Below, piece by piece: positions 18,261 to 28,080 of a DNA stretch of 64,000 bases. Numbering within the stretch: the first letter of the stretch is position 1; each line of letters opens with the position of its first letter. Both the position numbers and the translations under genes were made by a program. This stretch comes from Aurantiochytrium sp. KH105 (Eukaryota > Sar > Bigyra > Thraustochytrida > Thraustochytriidae). The notes beneath the pieces were generated by a model. The model made no database searches, was not told where the DNA came from, and worked only from the letters and a program-made list of their open reading frames with translations. The stretch lies in assembly GCA_003116975.1 (NCBI GenBank), contig BGKB01000076.1, positions 310,001 through 374,000 of the forward strand. Reading direction: 5' to 3'.

Positions 18261-19373
18261 CTACGCGATAGGTTTGCTGATGCACAGGCCGTCACTACCC
18301 TCGTCCTCTTCGAGTGTCTTGAAGCTGGTCTCACCATACGAAACGTCAAACTTGTGCACGTACCAGTTGAAAAAGAGACCGTATTCGCTCTTGTGATTGC
18401 TCGCGTACGTGCATTCCGCCTGCAGATAAAGATTATCGCCATTGGCAAAGGTATGGCTGGCAGCAAAGCTTTGTCCAGACTTTGTGCAGCTCGACGCGTC
18501 GATAATCTCGTCACCAAAGTGCACAACGTACGTGCGACCGCTGTTCTTCGTCTCGACCCAAACGTCAAAGGCATTTACATCATGGTCATGATCGTACGTC
18601 GTGGTGCCATTGATCTCGTACACGGTGAAATTTTCGGGTCCGCTTGGCTGCATATTGTACTTGTCGCCATAAAAGGTCTCAATGTGCGGATCTCCGGTGC
18701 CTTGGCATGGTTCTTCACTCGAGCACACCGTGTAACAATCGGTCTCAATCCAAGCGGGACCGGCGGGGCTAAAGGTGCCGGCAGATTTGAGTCCTCTGAG
18801 ACTGCGTGAAGCGCCGAGTCGACGCGAGTCATCGTCTTTGGGCTCATTGTTCTTGGCAATGCATTCACCGATGGCACCAAGTCCGGCTTCGATTTGCGCA
18901 AAAGTCTCACCATTTGATTGCGAGTCCACCTTGGTGAGCTGTACAGCAAGAAAGAGTCCCAGCTGGGGGTAGCTGTCGGCCTGCATGCACCAAATGTAGG
19001 CTTCCAGATAGTCTGATCCTGGCTTGCTTCCGTCAAAGAGCTCGACACGGGTTGTGCTGTCGCCCGGTGCACTGCAAAGCGCGTCAGCGGTGATGTTTTC
19101 GCCACCGAACGAGAGGCTGTAAAAGAGCTGAAAGTCGGTTCCGTCTACGCTGCGGTGTGTCTGAGGCGCCCACACGGCAAAGTCGTCGACCTCATACAGC
19201 GTCACGTCCGTGAGACTGCTTTCAATCTTGAATGAATCACCACTGAAATCAATCACATGCGGGTCCTGCCACGTGTTGCAGGTGCCTCGGCACACTGTCT
19301 CGCAATTATCGTCGGCCATGGCGCTCTTTGTCGCGAGGACTGCCATTGCAATCAGTCCAAATGCTGCCTTCAT
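18261..19373 (-). CDS. Secreted protein with two VWD-like repeats
   Basis: 370 residues from the ATG at 19373, chosen because it begins a clear signal peptide (M-K-A-A-F-G-L-I-A-M-A-V-L-A, cleavage near A-M-A-D). Two related halves follow, each starting with a Cys-rich entry to a von Willebrand factor D-like fold. The first has C-R-G-T-C-N-T-W-Q-D-P-H-V-I-D-F-S-G-D (about 28-46). The second has C-Q-G-T-G-D-P-H-I-E-T-F-Y-G-D (about 221-236). Each half then continues with beta-strand-like sequence and further Cys residues. A linker near 180-195 is basic (R-R-L-G-A-S-R-S-L-R-G-L). VWD modules occur in secreted adhesive or matrix proteins. The halves are too short to be complete VWD-C8-TIL units. 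Role in the extracellular matrix or cell-wall scales is inference. Confidence 0.7.
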   Translation of the reverse strand: MKAAFGLIAMAVLATKSAMADDNCETVCRGTCNTWQDPHVIDFSGDSFKIESSLTDVTLYEVDDFAVWAPQTHRSVDGTDFQLFYSLSFGGENITADALCSAPGDSTTRVELFDGSKPGSDYLEAYIWCMQADSYPQLGLFLAVQLTKVDSQSNGETFAQIEAGLGAIGECIAKNNEPKDDDSRRLGASRSLRGLKSAGTFSPAGPAWIETDCYTVCSSEEPCQGTGDPHIETFYGDKYNMQPSGPENFTVYEINGTTTYDHDHDVNAFDVWVETKNSGRTYVVHFGDEIIDASSCTKSGQSFAASHTFANGDNLYLQAECTYASNHKSEYGLFFNWYVHKFDVSYGETSFKTLEEDEGSDGLCISKPIA

Positions 19374-20302
19374 GGTCTCTTTCCTTGGGCAAGGTGGAGG
19401 ACTTTCGGACTCGGGGCTTCTTGAGAATTGGGTATTCTTTTTTTTCTTCGATTTCTTCTTCTTCTTCTTCCAATGGCTTTTCCTTTTCTTGGGCTTGAAG
19501 GTTTGCAGGTTGCAGGTCTGCTTTGCTCTCGCGCTCACGGAGGTGTCCAAGATCGTGCCGGTCAGTTGCGTTTCAGGGCCGCCTGCGCGTCGTGTCGAAC
19601 TTGGGCCTGCGCCAGCTCTACGTCGCTGCTGCTGAACGAGGTCCCTTGTTCCCGCAGTCAGCGTGGGCACTAAAAAAATCGTTTTTTGAGGGTCTTTCTG
19701 TCCCTGTATACAAAGTGTCCAGTGGGCCTATACCATGAATTTGTCCAACTTGAGCGAGGGGTCGCGAATCAGGGCTGAACATGTCGTTGCCAGTTGGGCA
19801 CCGAGTGGTGATCTAGCTGTCATTTGCATGTATACATAAATCGGTGAAATGATTACACAAAATCTTGCATTGCACTTTGGATGAGAAAATGAGACGGCGC
19901 TCTTCTTCTTCTTCAAAATGCACGCAGTCGAGCGGTGATTATCACGGCGACCTTGTCCTGCGTCTAGCCTAGATCTGCCCCTTTGCTATGTTATGCCATT
20001 AGGCCTAAAAACCAGACGAGAAAAGTCTTTTCATTTCAGTTTTTTCAATAGCACTCCGAGGATGAAGGGTTTTAGTTCCTCTCTGTTTACAAACGCAAAA
20101 ACACACGCTTTAACGCAACCTGTCAAATGAGGTTCAGATCATGGAGCAGCCTTGGAGAGGATGATTTTCTCTTGCTGCTGTAGAACCTCACCTTACTCGT
20201 CTCATCGCGCTTCGTCCTGGTCAAGAATCAATTGTTGAAACAAACATAAACAAGGTACGCCCAGCTAGCTCGAGGTCTAGGCCCAATTCTTGATCGGTGA
20301 CG
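19374..20302. promoter_or_regulatory. Divergent intergenic region
   Basis: 930 bases between the VWD protein (-) and the aldo-keto reductase (+). Near 19437-19472 the + strand is T/C-rich with CTT units, so the VWD gene leader is GAA-rich. The middle (19680-20250) is the most A/T-rich part of the first 20 kb and looks non-coding. No tRNA or other RNA fold was recognised by eye. Confidence 0.45.
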
Positions 20303-21473
20303 ATGACGAGGACAAGCGCGAAATGGACACTCGCGACGCTGCTCATGGCGGCTCAGCTAGCGACACTGCGCGTGTCGCTAGCGGAGAACGCGGCAGGAAG
20401 CCTAGCGCCAGACCTCGTTGACGAGGACGAGGCTGTTGCGGCGCGACATGGCGCAGGAACGGACGAGTCAACGTCCGAGTCAACGTGCGCGTCAACGCTT
20501 GGAGACAAGATACTCTGGAATGGCGTAGCGATGCCGCGCGTTGGGTTTGGCACAGCGGGCATGGTAGGTTGAGAGAGCTCGGGCATGCGTTCTTGGGACG
20601 GTATCCTTATCGTCTGCATGCAAACTCACCAAATATCTTTCTCCGCCTCCCCTTTTTACTTCTTGACAGAGAGGGCGTACGACTGAGAAGGCCGTCCGTC
20701 TCGCGCTTGACGCCGGGGTCAGGTACTTTGACGGCGCCGAGGCCACCGAATGGTATGACGATGAGGCCCTTGGGCGTACGATCGTGGCATATTTGCAGGA
20801 AAATCCGACACGTCTTGGGCAGGAGGACCTTTTTCTCACGAGCAAAGTGCATCCAAAGAACCTTGGCCATGAACGGACGCTAGCGGCGGTCAAAAAAATG
20901 CTTGAGCGTTTCCAGACCGAGTATCTTGACCTCGTCCTTCTTCACTACCCCCGGTGCGGCGATTGGATACCCGACTGCCAGGGCGTGAGTCCCGAAGGTG
21001 ATTGGCTCGACTCGTATGCAGCGCTTGAAGATCTTTACAATGCGGGTAAAATTCGCGCGATTGGACTGTCAAATGTCGGAAGGTACGAAATCTCGCAAGC
21101 CTTGAGTGAGGCAAGTATTCGTCCACATGTTGTGCAAAATTGGATGGACCCATTTCATCAAGACGCTGCAGTACGTGCCGATTGTGAGCAGCACAAGATT
21201 GCGTACACCTCGTACAGCACGCTTGGCGGTCAGTGGGAGCACCGTGCGCCTCACCGGCGCAATCTTGTATCATCCAACGATATAATCGGTGAGATCGCGG
21301 CGCGAACCGGCAAGTCTGTGCAGGCGGTGACCTTGCTTTGGGCTTTACAGCGTGATGTCATCGTCATTCCGCGCTCGACAAGTCCGGAACATATTCGAGC
21401 AAATGCCGCAGTTTCGGAGGAATCCTTTTTGAGTGAGACAGACCTCGCTCGAATCGACGCACTTGCAATGTAG
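20303..21473 (+). CDS. Aldo-keto reductase with signal peptide (two exons)
   Basis: The coding sequence is 20303-20563 joined to 20670-21473, giving 354 residues. The intron has GT-AG ends and removes an in-frame stop, joining G-F-G-T-A-G-M to R-G-R-T-T-E-K-A-V-R. The product begins with a hydrophobic signal-peptide-like segment (A-T-L-L-M-A-A-Q-L-A-T-L) and an acidic linker. The aldo-keto reductase barrel starts at G-V-A-M-P-R-V-G-F-G-T. The catalytic tetrad is visible: Asp in Y-F-D-G-A, Tyr in E-W-Y-D-D-E, Lys in L-T-S-K-V-H-P and His in L-L-H-Y-P. The NADPH-binding end I-P-R-S-T-S-P-E-H-I is present. Three extra residues lie between the catalytic Asp and Tyr compared with the usual D-T-A-x-x-Y. 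A secretory aldo-keto reductase is unusual, since most are cytosolic. The substrate is unknown. Confidence 0.88.
20564..20669 (+). other. Intron of the aldo-keto reductase gene (106 nt)
   Basis: The donor ATG|GTAGGT lies at 20564 and the acceptor CTTGACAG|AGAG ends at 20669. It is preceded by a strong pyrimidine tract (CTCCGCCTCCCCTTTTTACT). The phase is 0 on both sides and the joined reading frame restores a continuous aldo-keto reductase, so the call is well supported by protein homology. Confidence 0.88.
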
Positions 21474-21943
21474 CAATCGTCACCAAAAGAATTGAATCTT
21501 GTCAAAAAAAAAGAAAAACAAAAAAGAGCACGAGAAATGAGATGAGAAGATAAAGCAAAAGTAAAAGGAACACAACTCTATTTTATAATTTGTCTTTCGG
21601 CTGGAACGAAATCGAAGGCACACGTATAACGAAAAGGGTGACAATAACAACAACAAAATAAAAGGTTGCGTGAGACGACGTCTTTCATTCTGGCCATAGA
21701 AGGATGAAGAAGGAGGCGACAAGGAAGGATGCAAGAACAGATGCACTTGATGCAGGGATCCCGCGTTGAGACGAGCTCCTGGTGTCTTTGTGATCTTGCA
21801 TTTACTTGGTTTCGAGATCGCTCGAAAGCATACAAGAACGCATCGCTTGCACAAGTGCGTACTCTTCCATCACGTGATCTGGACAAATCGGATCCGATCC
21901 GATCGGATCGAAATTGGCATTGATGGACGAGAGGTAGTGTGAC
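21474..21943. other. Intergenic region between convergent genes
   Basis: 470 bases. The left part is A-rich (AAAG and AACAACAA units near 21500-21665). At 21887-21911 there is a short GATCC/GATCG tandem that is partly self-complementary. No gene is recognised. Confidence 0.5.
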
Positions 21944-23248
21944 TCAACGGCTGACGACGCGAACCTTGAAGTTGATCGAACCACCAAACTCAGCGCTGAG
22001 GTCAATGACCTCAACATTGCTGTCCTGTGTATCGCGAACATCGTCATCGCTTGGAAAGGCAACTCCTCGTCTGCCAAAATGCTCCTCCTTTGCATTCCAA
22101 ACAGAGGCAATGAGACAGCCATAGAACTCATCGCCAGAGTCGATGATAATTTCACTTGGGCTCAGCGCATCGATTTGCGAGGCATGTCGTCTATTCCGAA
22201 AGACGAGCTCGCGCTCGCTTTTCGTATCGCGGGGCGCCAAGCGAAGTGTCTTGAGTGAAAAAATGTCCCCTAGAAGCTGATCCTCGAGAACAGAAAAGAT
22301 GCCTGTGACCTGAGACCGTGGGATGGTGAGCTCAAAGCTCGTCGAGGTGACTCGAGCGTGAAAGTCGATATCCTTTGCCGTCTGCGAGGCCAGCGCCGGG
22401 TGCAACTCGGGCGCATAAGTGCGAAGCTCTTCGACAGCGCCAAGGTCTAGCATGCTAGGACGCCGCGCGCTGTTGACCAGGAACGGGTTGGCGCAGCCCG
22501 TTTCTGAAGAAATGAAAGCGTGGAGTGGAATAGAGGGCACCAGCTTGGCAAGCTGCCACTCTTCCGGCTGGAGAGCGAGAAGGGCAATAAACTTGCGCTT
22601 ACGATTGTTGAGCGGTTCAAGGAGCACGTCAGGAAGAAGGAGGAGCCCGTGTTCCTTGCCCTGCCCCACCAGAATTTCTGGGTCCCAGGGAAAGAGGTCG
22701 CAGTCCACGAGCTTGTAGGCGTCAATACTTCCTGAAGAGGTATCTGCGATTCTTGCGAGCGTATTGGCCAGTCTTCGCAGGCCAAGAATGGTTTCTTCAT
22801 CGCCAATCTTATTAATCACACGAATGGTGAGCTCCAGATGGTGGCCAAAACCCTTGGTGATAAAGGTGCGCACACCATCGGGCTCGGCGCCGACGGCCTC
22901 GAGAACGGCAAACTTGTTGACGCCGGCAGGGATGGACACGATGAGCTCTTCGGCGCCGAGTGCCTCGATGACTTCTGCTTCTGTCCAATGCGCGGGCTGT
23001 TGCACGCGGCGTCGGCGGCTGAGTCGCCTGCGCAGCGAGGACCCTGCTGTGCCTTCAGACCTGCTCAGACTTTCGTCGCCGCGAAACACCACCGTGGCGT
23101 CCACCTCGAACGAGGTGTCTGTCGACTGAAAAGAGGTTGCCATCATGCTCCTCGACGTGAGCATGAAGTCGATGTCGTCCACGTCGCCCGGCACGTGCTT
23201 GACATCGTCCGTCGCGCGCCTCGGCTCGTGGCTCTTTCCGTTGCCCAT
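21944..23248 (-). CDS. SUFU-like domain protein with N-myristoylation-type N-terminus
   Basis: 434 residues from the ATG at 23248. The N-terminus M-G-N-G-K-S fits the N-myristoylation consensus (Gly2, Ser6). Residues to about 100 are basic and Ser-rich (R-R-R-L-S-R-R-R-R). From about 110 the order of elements resembles the Suppressor-of-fused domain: T-K-G-F-G-H-H-L-E-L-T-I-R-V, then L-G-L-R-R-L-A-N-T-L-A-R-I, then H-G-L-L-L-L-P-D-V, then F-I-A-L-L-A-L-Q-P-E-E-W-Q-L-A. This parallels SUFU's F-E-L-T-F-R-L, L-A-R-Y-V-F, H-M-L-L and F-L-Q-I-V-G-V-x-x-E-E-L. The C-terminal 150 residues are beta-rich without a known match. SUFU-family domains occur widely in bacteria and in Hedgehog signalling. 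A Hedgehog role is not implied here. Membrane attachment through myristate is inference. Confidence 0.5.
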   Translation of the reverse strand: MGNGKSHEPRRATDDVKHVPGDVDDIDFMLTSRSMMATSFQSTDTSFEVDATVVFRGDESLSRSEGTAGSSLRRRLSRRRRVQQPAHWTEAEVIEALGAEELIVSIPAGVNKFAVLEAVGAEPDGVRTFITKGFGHHLELTIRVINKIGDEETILGLRRLANTLARIADTSSGSIDAYKLVDCDLFPWDPEILVGQGKEHGLLLLPDVLLEPLNNRKRKFIALLALQPEEWQLAKLVPSIPLHAFISSETGCANPFLVNSARRPSMLDLGAVEELRTYAPELHPALASQTAKDIDFHARVTSTSFELTIPRSQVTGIFSVLEDQLLGDIFSLKTLRLAPRDTKSERELVFRNRRHASQIDALSPSEIIIDSGDEFYGCLIASVWNAKEEHFGRRGVAFPSDDDVRDTQDSNVEVIDLSAEFGGSINFKVRVVSR

Positions 23249-24427
23249 GCTGGCTGCCGCGTGCGTACCACCACCGCACCCCGCGGCCTCCTTTCTCAAG
23301 GGCGGCCGACCGAGTTCTGTCTGCACACGGCAGCAGCCTCGCCGCGCCTCGCCGCGTCACGCGACCGCGCCTCGCCTGCCCGCGTGCGCGGCTGTCCCGG
23401 CTGCCTGCCTGCACCCGGCGGCAGGCCAGCTGGCTCTGGACCAGGTTTGCTTCTCCGCCCGCGCGGTGTTTGTTTGCTTGCCTGCCTGCTTGCTTTCCTC
23501 CTCTCGCCTCAAGTCGTCGCCGTGCTTCTGCAGTGCGTCGCGCACCATCACCTGCGCTGTGTCTCCGTCCGCATGCCGCGCGGTCCCTCATCATCGCCTT
23601 GCTGGTCCCCCGTAACTAACCACCCCGCGGCCGGGGCAGGGCCAGGCTCGCCCGGCCTGGCGCGCCTGGCCTCGCTCGCCCGGCGTCGGCGCCTCGAGCT
23701 CGCCCGGCCGGCGCCAGGAGCGGGAGCGGCGGCGGCAGCAGCTCGTCGGCGCGGTCGGGGTCGGGCTTGCACACGCAAGTGTTTGTCTTGTCTTGTGCAC
23801 TGTCGTTGTGTCCTCTTGTTTCCCCTGTGCACCGGCTCATCTACAGGGGCGGCACGTGCCGCGCCCTCTCCGCGCGCGCCCCCTTGGCCGCCGGCGTTCT
23901 CCGCGCGTGGTATTTTTCCGAGGGGGTACGCTGTATGTCTTCATAGTCGCTGCATGCACCAATAGGCTGCCGTCGCTCAGCAGTGGCGACGCTTGTGAAA
24001 TCTCGCGCCAAGGGGGCAGTAGAAAACTGCTTGCGCGAGTAAGGCCGGCCGGGAGAACGCGGGGGAACGGGGGACATCCACCATCCACCATGGCCACATA
24101 GACGAATCTCGATACTTTAGAACTCAGACCGGCACGAGGCTCGCGCCGAGCCAAGCGAAGCCAAGCCGCGCGCGGGCGAGCAGCCTGCCAGCGCGCGGAA
24201 GCTTGGGATAAAGCTCGAGCACACCGGCGACCTTGTGTGCGCGCACGTGCTGCTGATTGGGCTCCCTCTGCTGCTGGCTGCTCCACGGCCCGCCTGCCTC
24301 GTTTTGAAGGTAAAGGCGACGGGGAACCAGAGCAAGCACCAAGCCTGGCTTGGAGAGAACAAACGTGGTGCACGCGTCAACAACACATCAGCTATTTTTT
24401 TTTACGCGTCAAGAGTGCATTTTCACG
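23249..24427. promoter_or_regulatory. Divergent intergenic region, GC-rich
   Basis: 1.18 kb between the SUFU-like (-) and lectin-receptor (+) genes. The stretch 23300-23900 is very GC-rich with repeated CTGCCTGC, GCTTGCCTGC and CCGGC units. The right end (24380-24427) is A/T-rich and probably the leader of the receptor gene. Open frames across the GC-rich part lack recognisable protein. Confidence 0.45.
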
Positions 24428-27310
24428 ATGCAGAAAATCTTGTTTCGTTCTTCAAGCCTCTTGCGCAGAGATCAAAGATATGCGCTGCCGTTTCTGTGCG
24501 TATACGTCCTTCTCGCAGTAGCTTTGCATGGCGCGCAAGCATCCTTCGACGACCATGCTGCTCATCTCATTATCGAGAGCGTCCCGGACAAGCCTGAATT
24601 CGATTGCATGGAAGCACAATTTTCAGGACTCGTCCCTACCAAGGGTATTCACGGTGATGCTATTTTGTGGGGAGCATGCAATCTCGCAGAATTAAGCGAA
24701 ACGATGCTGGCTGGCTGGGCGCGAGGCGCAGCAGAATCCCTCGTCTTTATCGCCTCAGAGTCGTGCTCTGACCAAATGCATAGACTTGTAGACGTTATTG
24801 CCTCTGCGCCAAAAATCCGAGCCGTGGTTGTCGAGGACTGGCTTTCAGGGGACGATGCAAGCACGCCAGCCGCGCTTCCTTCCTCCATTAAGAAGTCTTC
24901 GATGCCTTCGCCACCGGTGTGCACCATCACGCATAATGCGATGAAAAGGATGGAGCTGATTTACGGTAAAATGCCACCGCATCGTCACTTTGCGACAGTC
25001 CGACTCAACAATCGGCAATTCGAAAATCTATATGTACTTTGCGACCAATGCGCGGTGCAGGGGGTTTATATTGACGGGGTTCCGCTCGACGTCAATGCAG
25101 AACAGCCTACCCTGGGGGTAACAGTTTCGGAGCACTACCGCACAGTTGCCGTCACCGTCCGCGCGGAGGCCAGCGGTGCCAGCTTTGTGCTCGGGTTATC
25201 GGATGGTTTTGCGACTGGAATTGGGAACTGGCGATGCACAAAGCCCACAGCAGACGCCAGTGCGAGTAAAGCAGCTCTCGAAAGCTGGATAAAAACAGGA
25301 ATGGTAGACGAACGTTCAGAAAAGCCTGCACTCATTCGTGCACATACGTTTGGACCAGGGGCAATGCACAACAACTTTGACGGCGACAACAACATTAATG
25401 GTGCTGATGATGATAACAATTCCGATAATGCCAGTAGCTCCGATTCACATGGGGGCCCATCGTATATTTGGCCAGCACAAGGCGGCGCCGCACTCGTTGG
25501 CGAGGTAACGACATGCTTTGCTTCACGCAGTTCCGCACGCGTTTCAAAGTACGGTTTCGAGTATGAATTTGTCGGCAAAAGGCTTACTTTTCATGACGCA
25601 AAAGAGTTTTGCCGAAACGAACGGAATGGAAGCCTCGTCTCGATTCACAGTCGAGCCGAAGAAGCACTGGTGGAGAGCATCATTCCTTGGAGGACGGAAA
25701 CAAACGTCTGGATCGGACTCGAGGGTTTGGCAGAAAAGGCTGGCTACTTTCGATGGCTTTCGGGGGCTCCTGTCGACTACACGAATTGGAATCGTCAGCA
25801 TGTATCAGGTCCCTCCTCGGGCGCAGTGTGCGTCCATCTTGCGACAGTGAACTCCCTATCCACTTCTTCTTCTTCTTCTTTAATGGGTATGAACTGGGTC
25901 AGAGACGATTGTAGTCGTCGCGCGAGCTTTGTGTGCAAGCGAGTCGCCCCCACAATATCAGACGACCGCGTCAGAGAATCAGAGGATCGATGTTTCGCAT
26001 ATCTTCGTGAGGATGGTATGATCCTTCCCGCAGCCCCTCCGCAACGACTTGTCAATTTACAGTCGGGCTTGTGCTCTTATGGGTCACAATATTCCTGCTG
26101 TTCTGCTGGTGCAATTGATACAGAATTCGCCAGAGCGCACGAATTTATCACGTCCCAAGTGGAATCGCCTATGTGTGCTCATGCACTGGAAGATTTGGCC
26201 TGCGCCGTCTGTCTTCCATCCTCGCATCATTTCGTGAGTTGGGCATCAAACCAGATCTCAATGCGATGGTGCAGAGATACTTGTGAGACAATCTTCGAAG
26301 CGTGCAAATCCGAGAAGACTTTCTTGAAAAACGAATCAATCGAGGACTTTGCACGTGAACCATGTATGTTGCTCAGGAGGCACATCTATGAGAGTGCGTC
26401 AAACAGTCCTCGATTCGATATCGCTATAATTGACGGACACTCTGAAGAGTGCCTTCGGATCGATTCACGCCCGCCCACGATAACGCGCGCCATCCTGCCA
26501 GGTTCCACAATGGACGGGGCAGAAGCATCGGTGGACCTTGTGCGTCTTTTTTTCGACGAGCAAATCGAGATTCGGTCTGGCGAGGTGCTTGTGTCAAGTG
26601 CAGAGACGCACAAAGTCGTCCGCGTCATTCCATTGGACTCTGCGACGCTCTCGAGGACCCGCTTTCCGAATGATACGATCACCCTGAGGATCAACAAAGC
26701 GACAGAGCTCGTGGCGGGAGCGTATGACTTGAACGTGCCTAATTTTGCTATTTTTGACATGGCCGGAAACATGTTTACGGGCACGAACACGTTCACCTCT
26801 CCACTGCGCTTTTCGGCGGCCGCCTCGCCTGGCGTGGACATTGTAGAACCTCTACCAATCAAGCCTGATCCGGTGCCGATTCCTATTCCAGACCCGATGG
26901 AACCTCTTCCGGATCCGCCAATGGAACCCTGGGTACCCGATGAGCCCTCTCCCTCGCCTTCGGCTAAAAGCGGCGGCTTGGGAGCTTTCTTTGTGATCGT
27001 TATCGTTTGCGGCGTCTTGGGAGGTCTCTTTGTGGTCGCCCGGAAATCGTGGCGGCGAGGGCCGGGATCCTCATCGAGCGCGCCTTTCTACGACCGCCTC
27101 GGCGACACGTTTTCGGACCTCACCACGTCTCTGAGCGGGCGCCTCGCTCGCGCGGAGTCGTCTTTTGCCCCGTCGGCTTACTCTGCGCACGACCACAGCG
27201 CCGCGCACGCCTCGCTCGAGACCGAGCTCTCCTCCTCGGCCGTGGCGTCGCGGGCCCCATCGGAGTCGTCTTCCGTGGGTCTTCTCGACGCCGAGGTGGG
27301 CCCCCCGTAG
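24428..27310 (+). CDS. Single-pass surface receptor: C-type lectin, folate-receptor-like Cys-rich, and Big_5-like domains
   Basis: 960 residues from the ATG at 24428. A signal anchor or signal peptide lies at about 15-38. An N-terminal region of unknown fold (40-330) is followed by an acidic Asn/Asp/Ser linker. A C-type lectin domain spans about 370-507 (F-H-D-A-K-E-F-C, V-W-I-G-L-E-G, N-W-V-R-D-D-C, F-V-C-K). A Cys-rich region at about 544-646 has C-C-S-A-G, M-C-A-H-A-L, W-C-R-D-T-C and F-E-A-C, resembling folate-receptor/HHIP-type domains. A beta-sandwich like the SbsA/Big_5 fold follows at about 684-797 (V-R-L-F-F-D-E-Q-I, D-M-A-G-N). A Pro-rich stalk leads to a transmembrane helix at about 847-873 and a Ser-rich cytosolic tail of about 85 residues. 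Ligand is unknown; a role in recognising glycans, food or mates is inference. Confidence 0.82.
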   Translation: MQKILFRSSSLLRRDQRYALPFLCVYVLLAVALHGAQASFDDHAAHLIIESVPDKPEFDCMEAQFSGLVPTKGIHGDAILWGACNLAELSETMLAGWARGAAESLVFIASESCSDQMHRLVDVIASAPKIRAVVVEDWLSGDDASTPAALPSSIKKSSMPSPPVCTITHNAMKRMELIYGKMPPHRHFATVRLNNRQFENLYVLCDQCAVQGVYIDGVPLDVNAEQPTLGVTVSEHYRTVAVTVRAEASGASFVLGLSDGFATGIGNWRCTKPTADASASKAALESWIKTGMVDERSEKPALIRAHTFGPGAMHNNFDGDNNINGADDDNNSDNASSSDSHGGPSYIWPAQGGAALVGEVTTCFASRSSARVSKYGFEYEFVGKRLTFHDAKEFCRNERNGSLVSIHSRAEEALVESIIPWRTETNVWIGLEGLAEKAGYFRWLSGAPVDYTNWNRQHVSGPSSGAVCVHLATVNSLSTSSSSSLMGMNWVRDDCSRRASFVCKRVAPTISDDRVRESEDRCFAYLREDGMILPAAPPQRLVNLQSGLCSYGSQYSCCSAGAIDTEFARAHEFITSQVESPMCAHALEDLACAVCLPSSHHFVSWASNQISMRWCRDTCETIFEACKSEKTFLKNESIEDFAREPCMLLRRHIYESASNSPRFDIAIIDGHSEECLRIDSRPPTITRAILPGSTMDGAEASVDLVRLFFDEQIEIRSGEVLVSSAETHKVVRVIPLDSATLSRTRFPNDTITLRINKATELVAGAYDLNVPNFAIFDMAGNMFTGTNTFTSPLRFSAAASPGVDIVEPLPIKPDPVPIPIPDPMEPLPDPPMEPWVPDEPSPSPSAKSGGLGAFFVIVIVCGVLGGLFVVARKSWRRGPGSSSSAPFYDRLGDTFSDLTTSLSGRLARAESSFAPSAYSAHDHSAAHASLETELSSSAVASRAPSESSSVGLLDAEVGPP

Positions 27311-28080
27311 CCTACGTCAGCCATTTGTACTAGTAGGCGTCTGCCAACCGTGGCGACCTTGGACGAATGATCGATGGTCGATGGATGATGGTCGGTGGAT
27401 GATCGACCGATCGTCCCATCTCGCGTCACTCTCTAAAACAAAGAAATGCTTTGCAAAGTTTCTCGAAGCACTGGCCATGCCGTCTCTGCTCCTCCTCCTC
27501 CTCAATGGTTCGCTTGCTTGCTTGCTCGCTCGCGCGGGCCCGCCTCCGCGTGGCGAGTCGCGTCTCGAAAATCTTCCTCTCTCTCTTCGAATTTCCCAAA
27601 GCCTTTCGCGAAGAGTCACTTCCGGGCCGGCGGCCCGGACGCTTGCCAGGCGTCCCCGCGCACCGGCGGTAGCGGGGCGCTAGGAGGGCCTACGGCCGGC
27701 GGCCTCGAAGGTTCGGGAAAGGCGGGCGAGGATGCGCGGGAAGCGGGAAGAGCGCGCCGCGGAAGAGGCGGAGGCCTCGGAATGGCTTCCCCTGCGACCA
27801 GGCTATTGCACCGCGCTGCGCTGCTCTGCTCTGCTGCACTGCACCATGATGCACTGGCAAGGCTCTGCGGCGCGGCCAGCAGACCCCAAACATCCCGAGC
27901 AAGCAAGACAAACGAGAAGAAGCTCAAGAGCAAGAGCAAGAGCAAGAGCAAGAGCAAGAGCAAGAGCAAGAGCAAGAGCAAGAGCAAGAGCAAGAGCAAG
28001 AGCAAGAGCAAGAGCAAGAGCAAGAGCAAGAGCAAGAGCAAGAGCAAGAGCAAGAGCAAGAGCAGCGAGGAGAACCGAAG
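27311..28080. promoter_or_regulatory. HSP20 upstream region
   Basis: 770 bases between tandem genes. GATCGAT/GGATGAT-rich sequence lies at 27365-27412. A single inverted heat-shock-element unit pair (TTTCGCGAAG) is present at 27604-27613; two units alone are weak evidence. The final 156 bases before the HSP20 start are mostly the CAAGAG array listed separately. Confidence 0.4.
27925..28062 (+). repeat. Perfect hexanucleotide array (CAAGAG)23
   Basis: 138 bases of uninterrupted CAAGAG units, 23 copies by count, end 18 bases before the HSP20 start codon. One strand is purine-rich (A/G with one C per unit). The long Lys-Ser and Leu frames read through it are repeat artefacts. If transcription starts upstream, the array lies in the 5' leader of HSP20. 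Confidence 0.95.

Noticed and set aside
18780-18840. R-R-L-G/R-S-L-R-G motif resembling an oomycete RxLR effector signal
   Set aside because: It lies in the middle of the VWD protein, far from the signal peptide, so the position is wrong.
27604-27613. Heat shock element TTTCGCGAAG upstream of HSP20
   Set aside because: Only two inverted units; at least three are usually needed, so I mention it but do not list it as a regulatory site.
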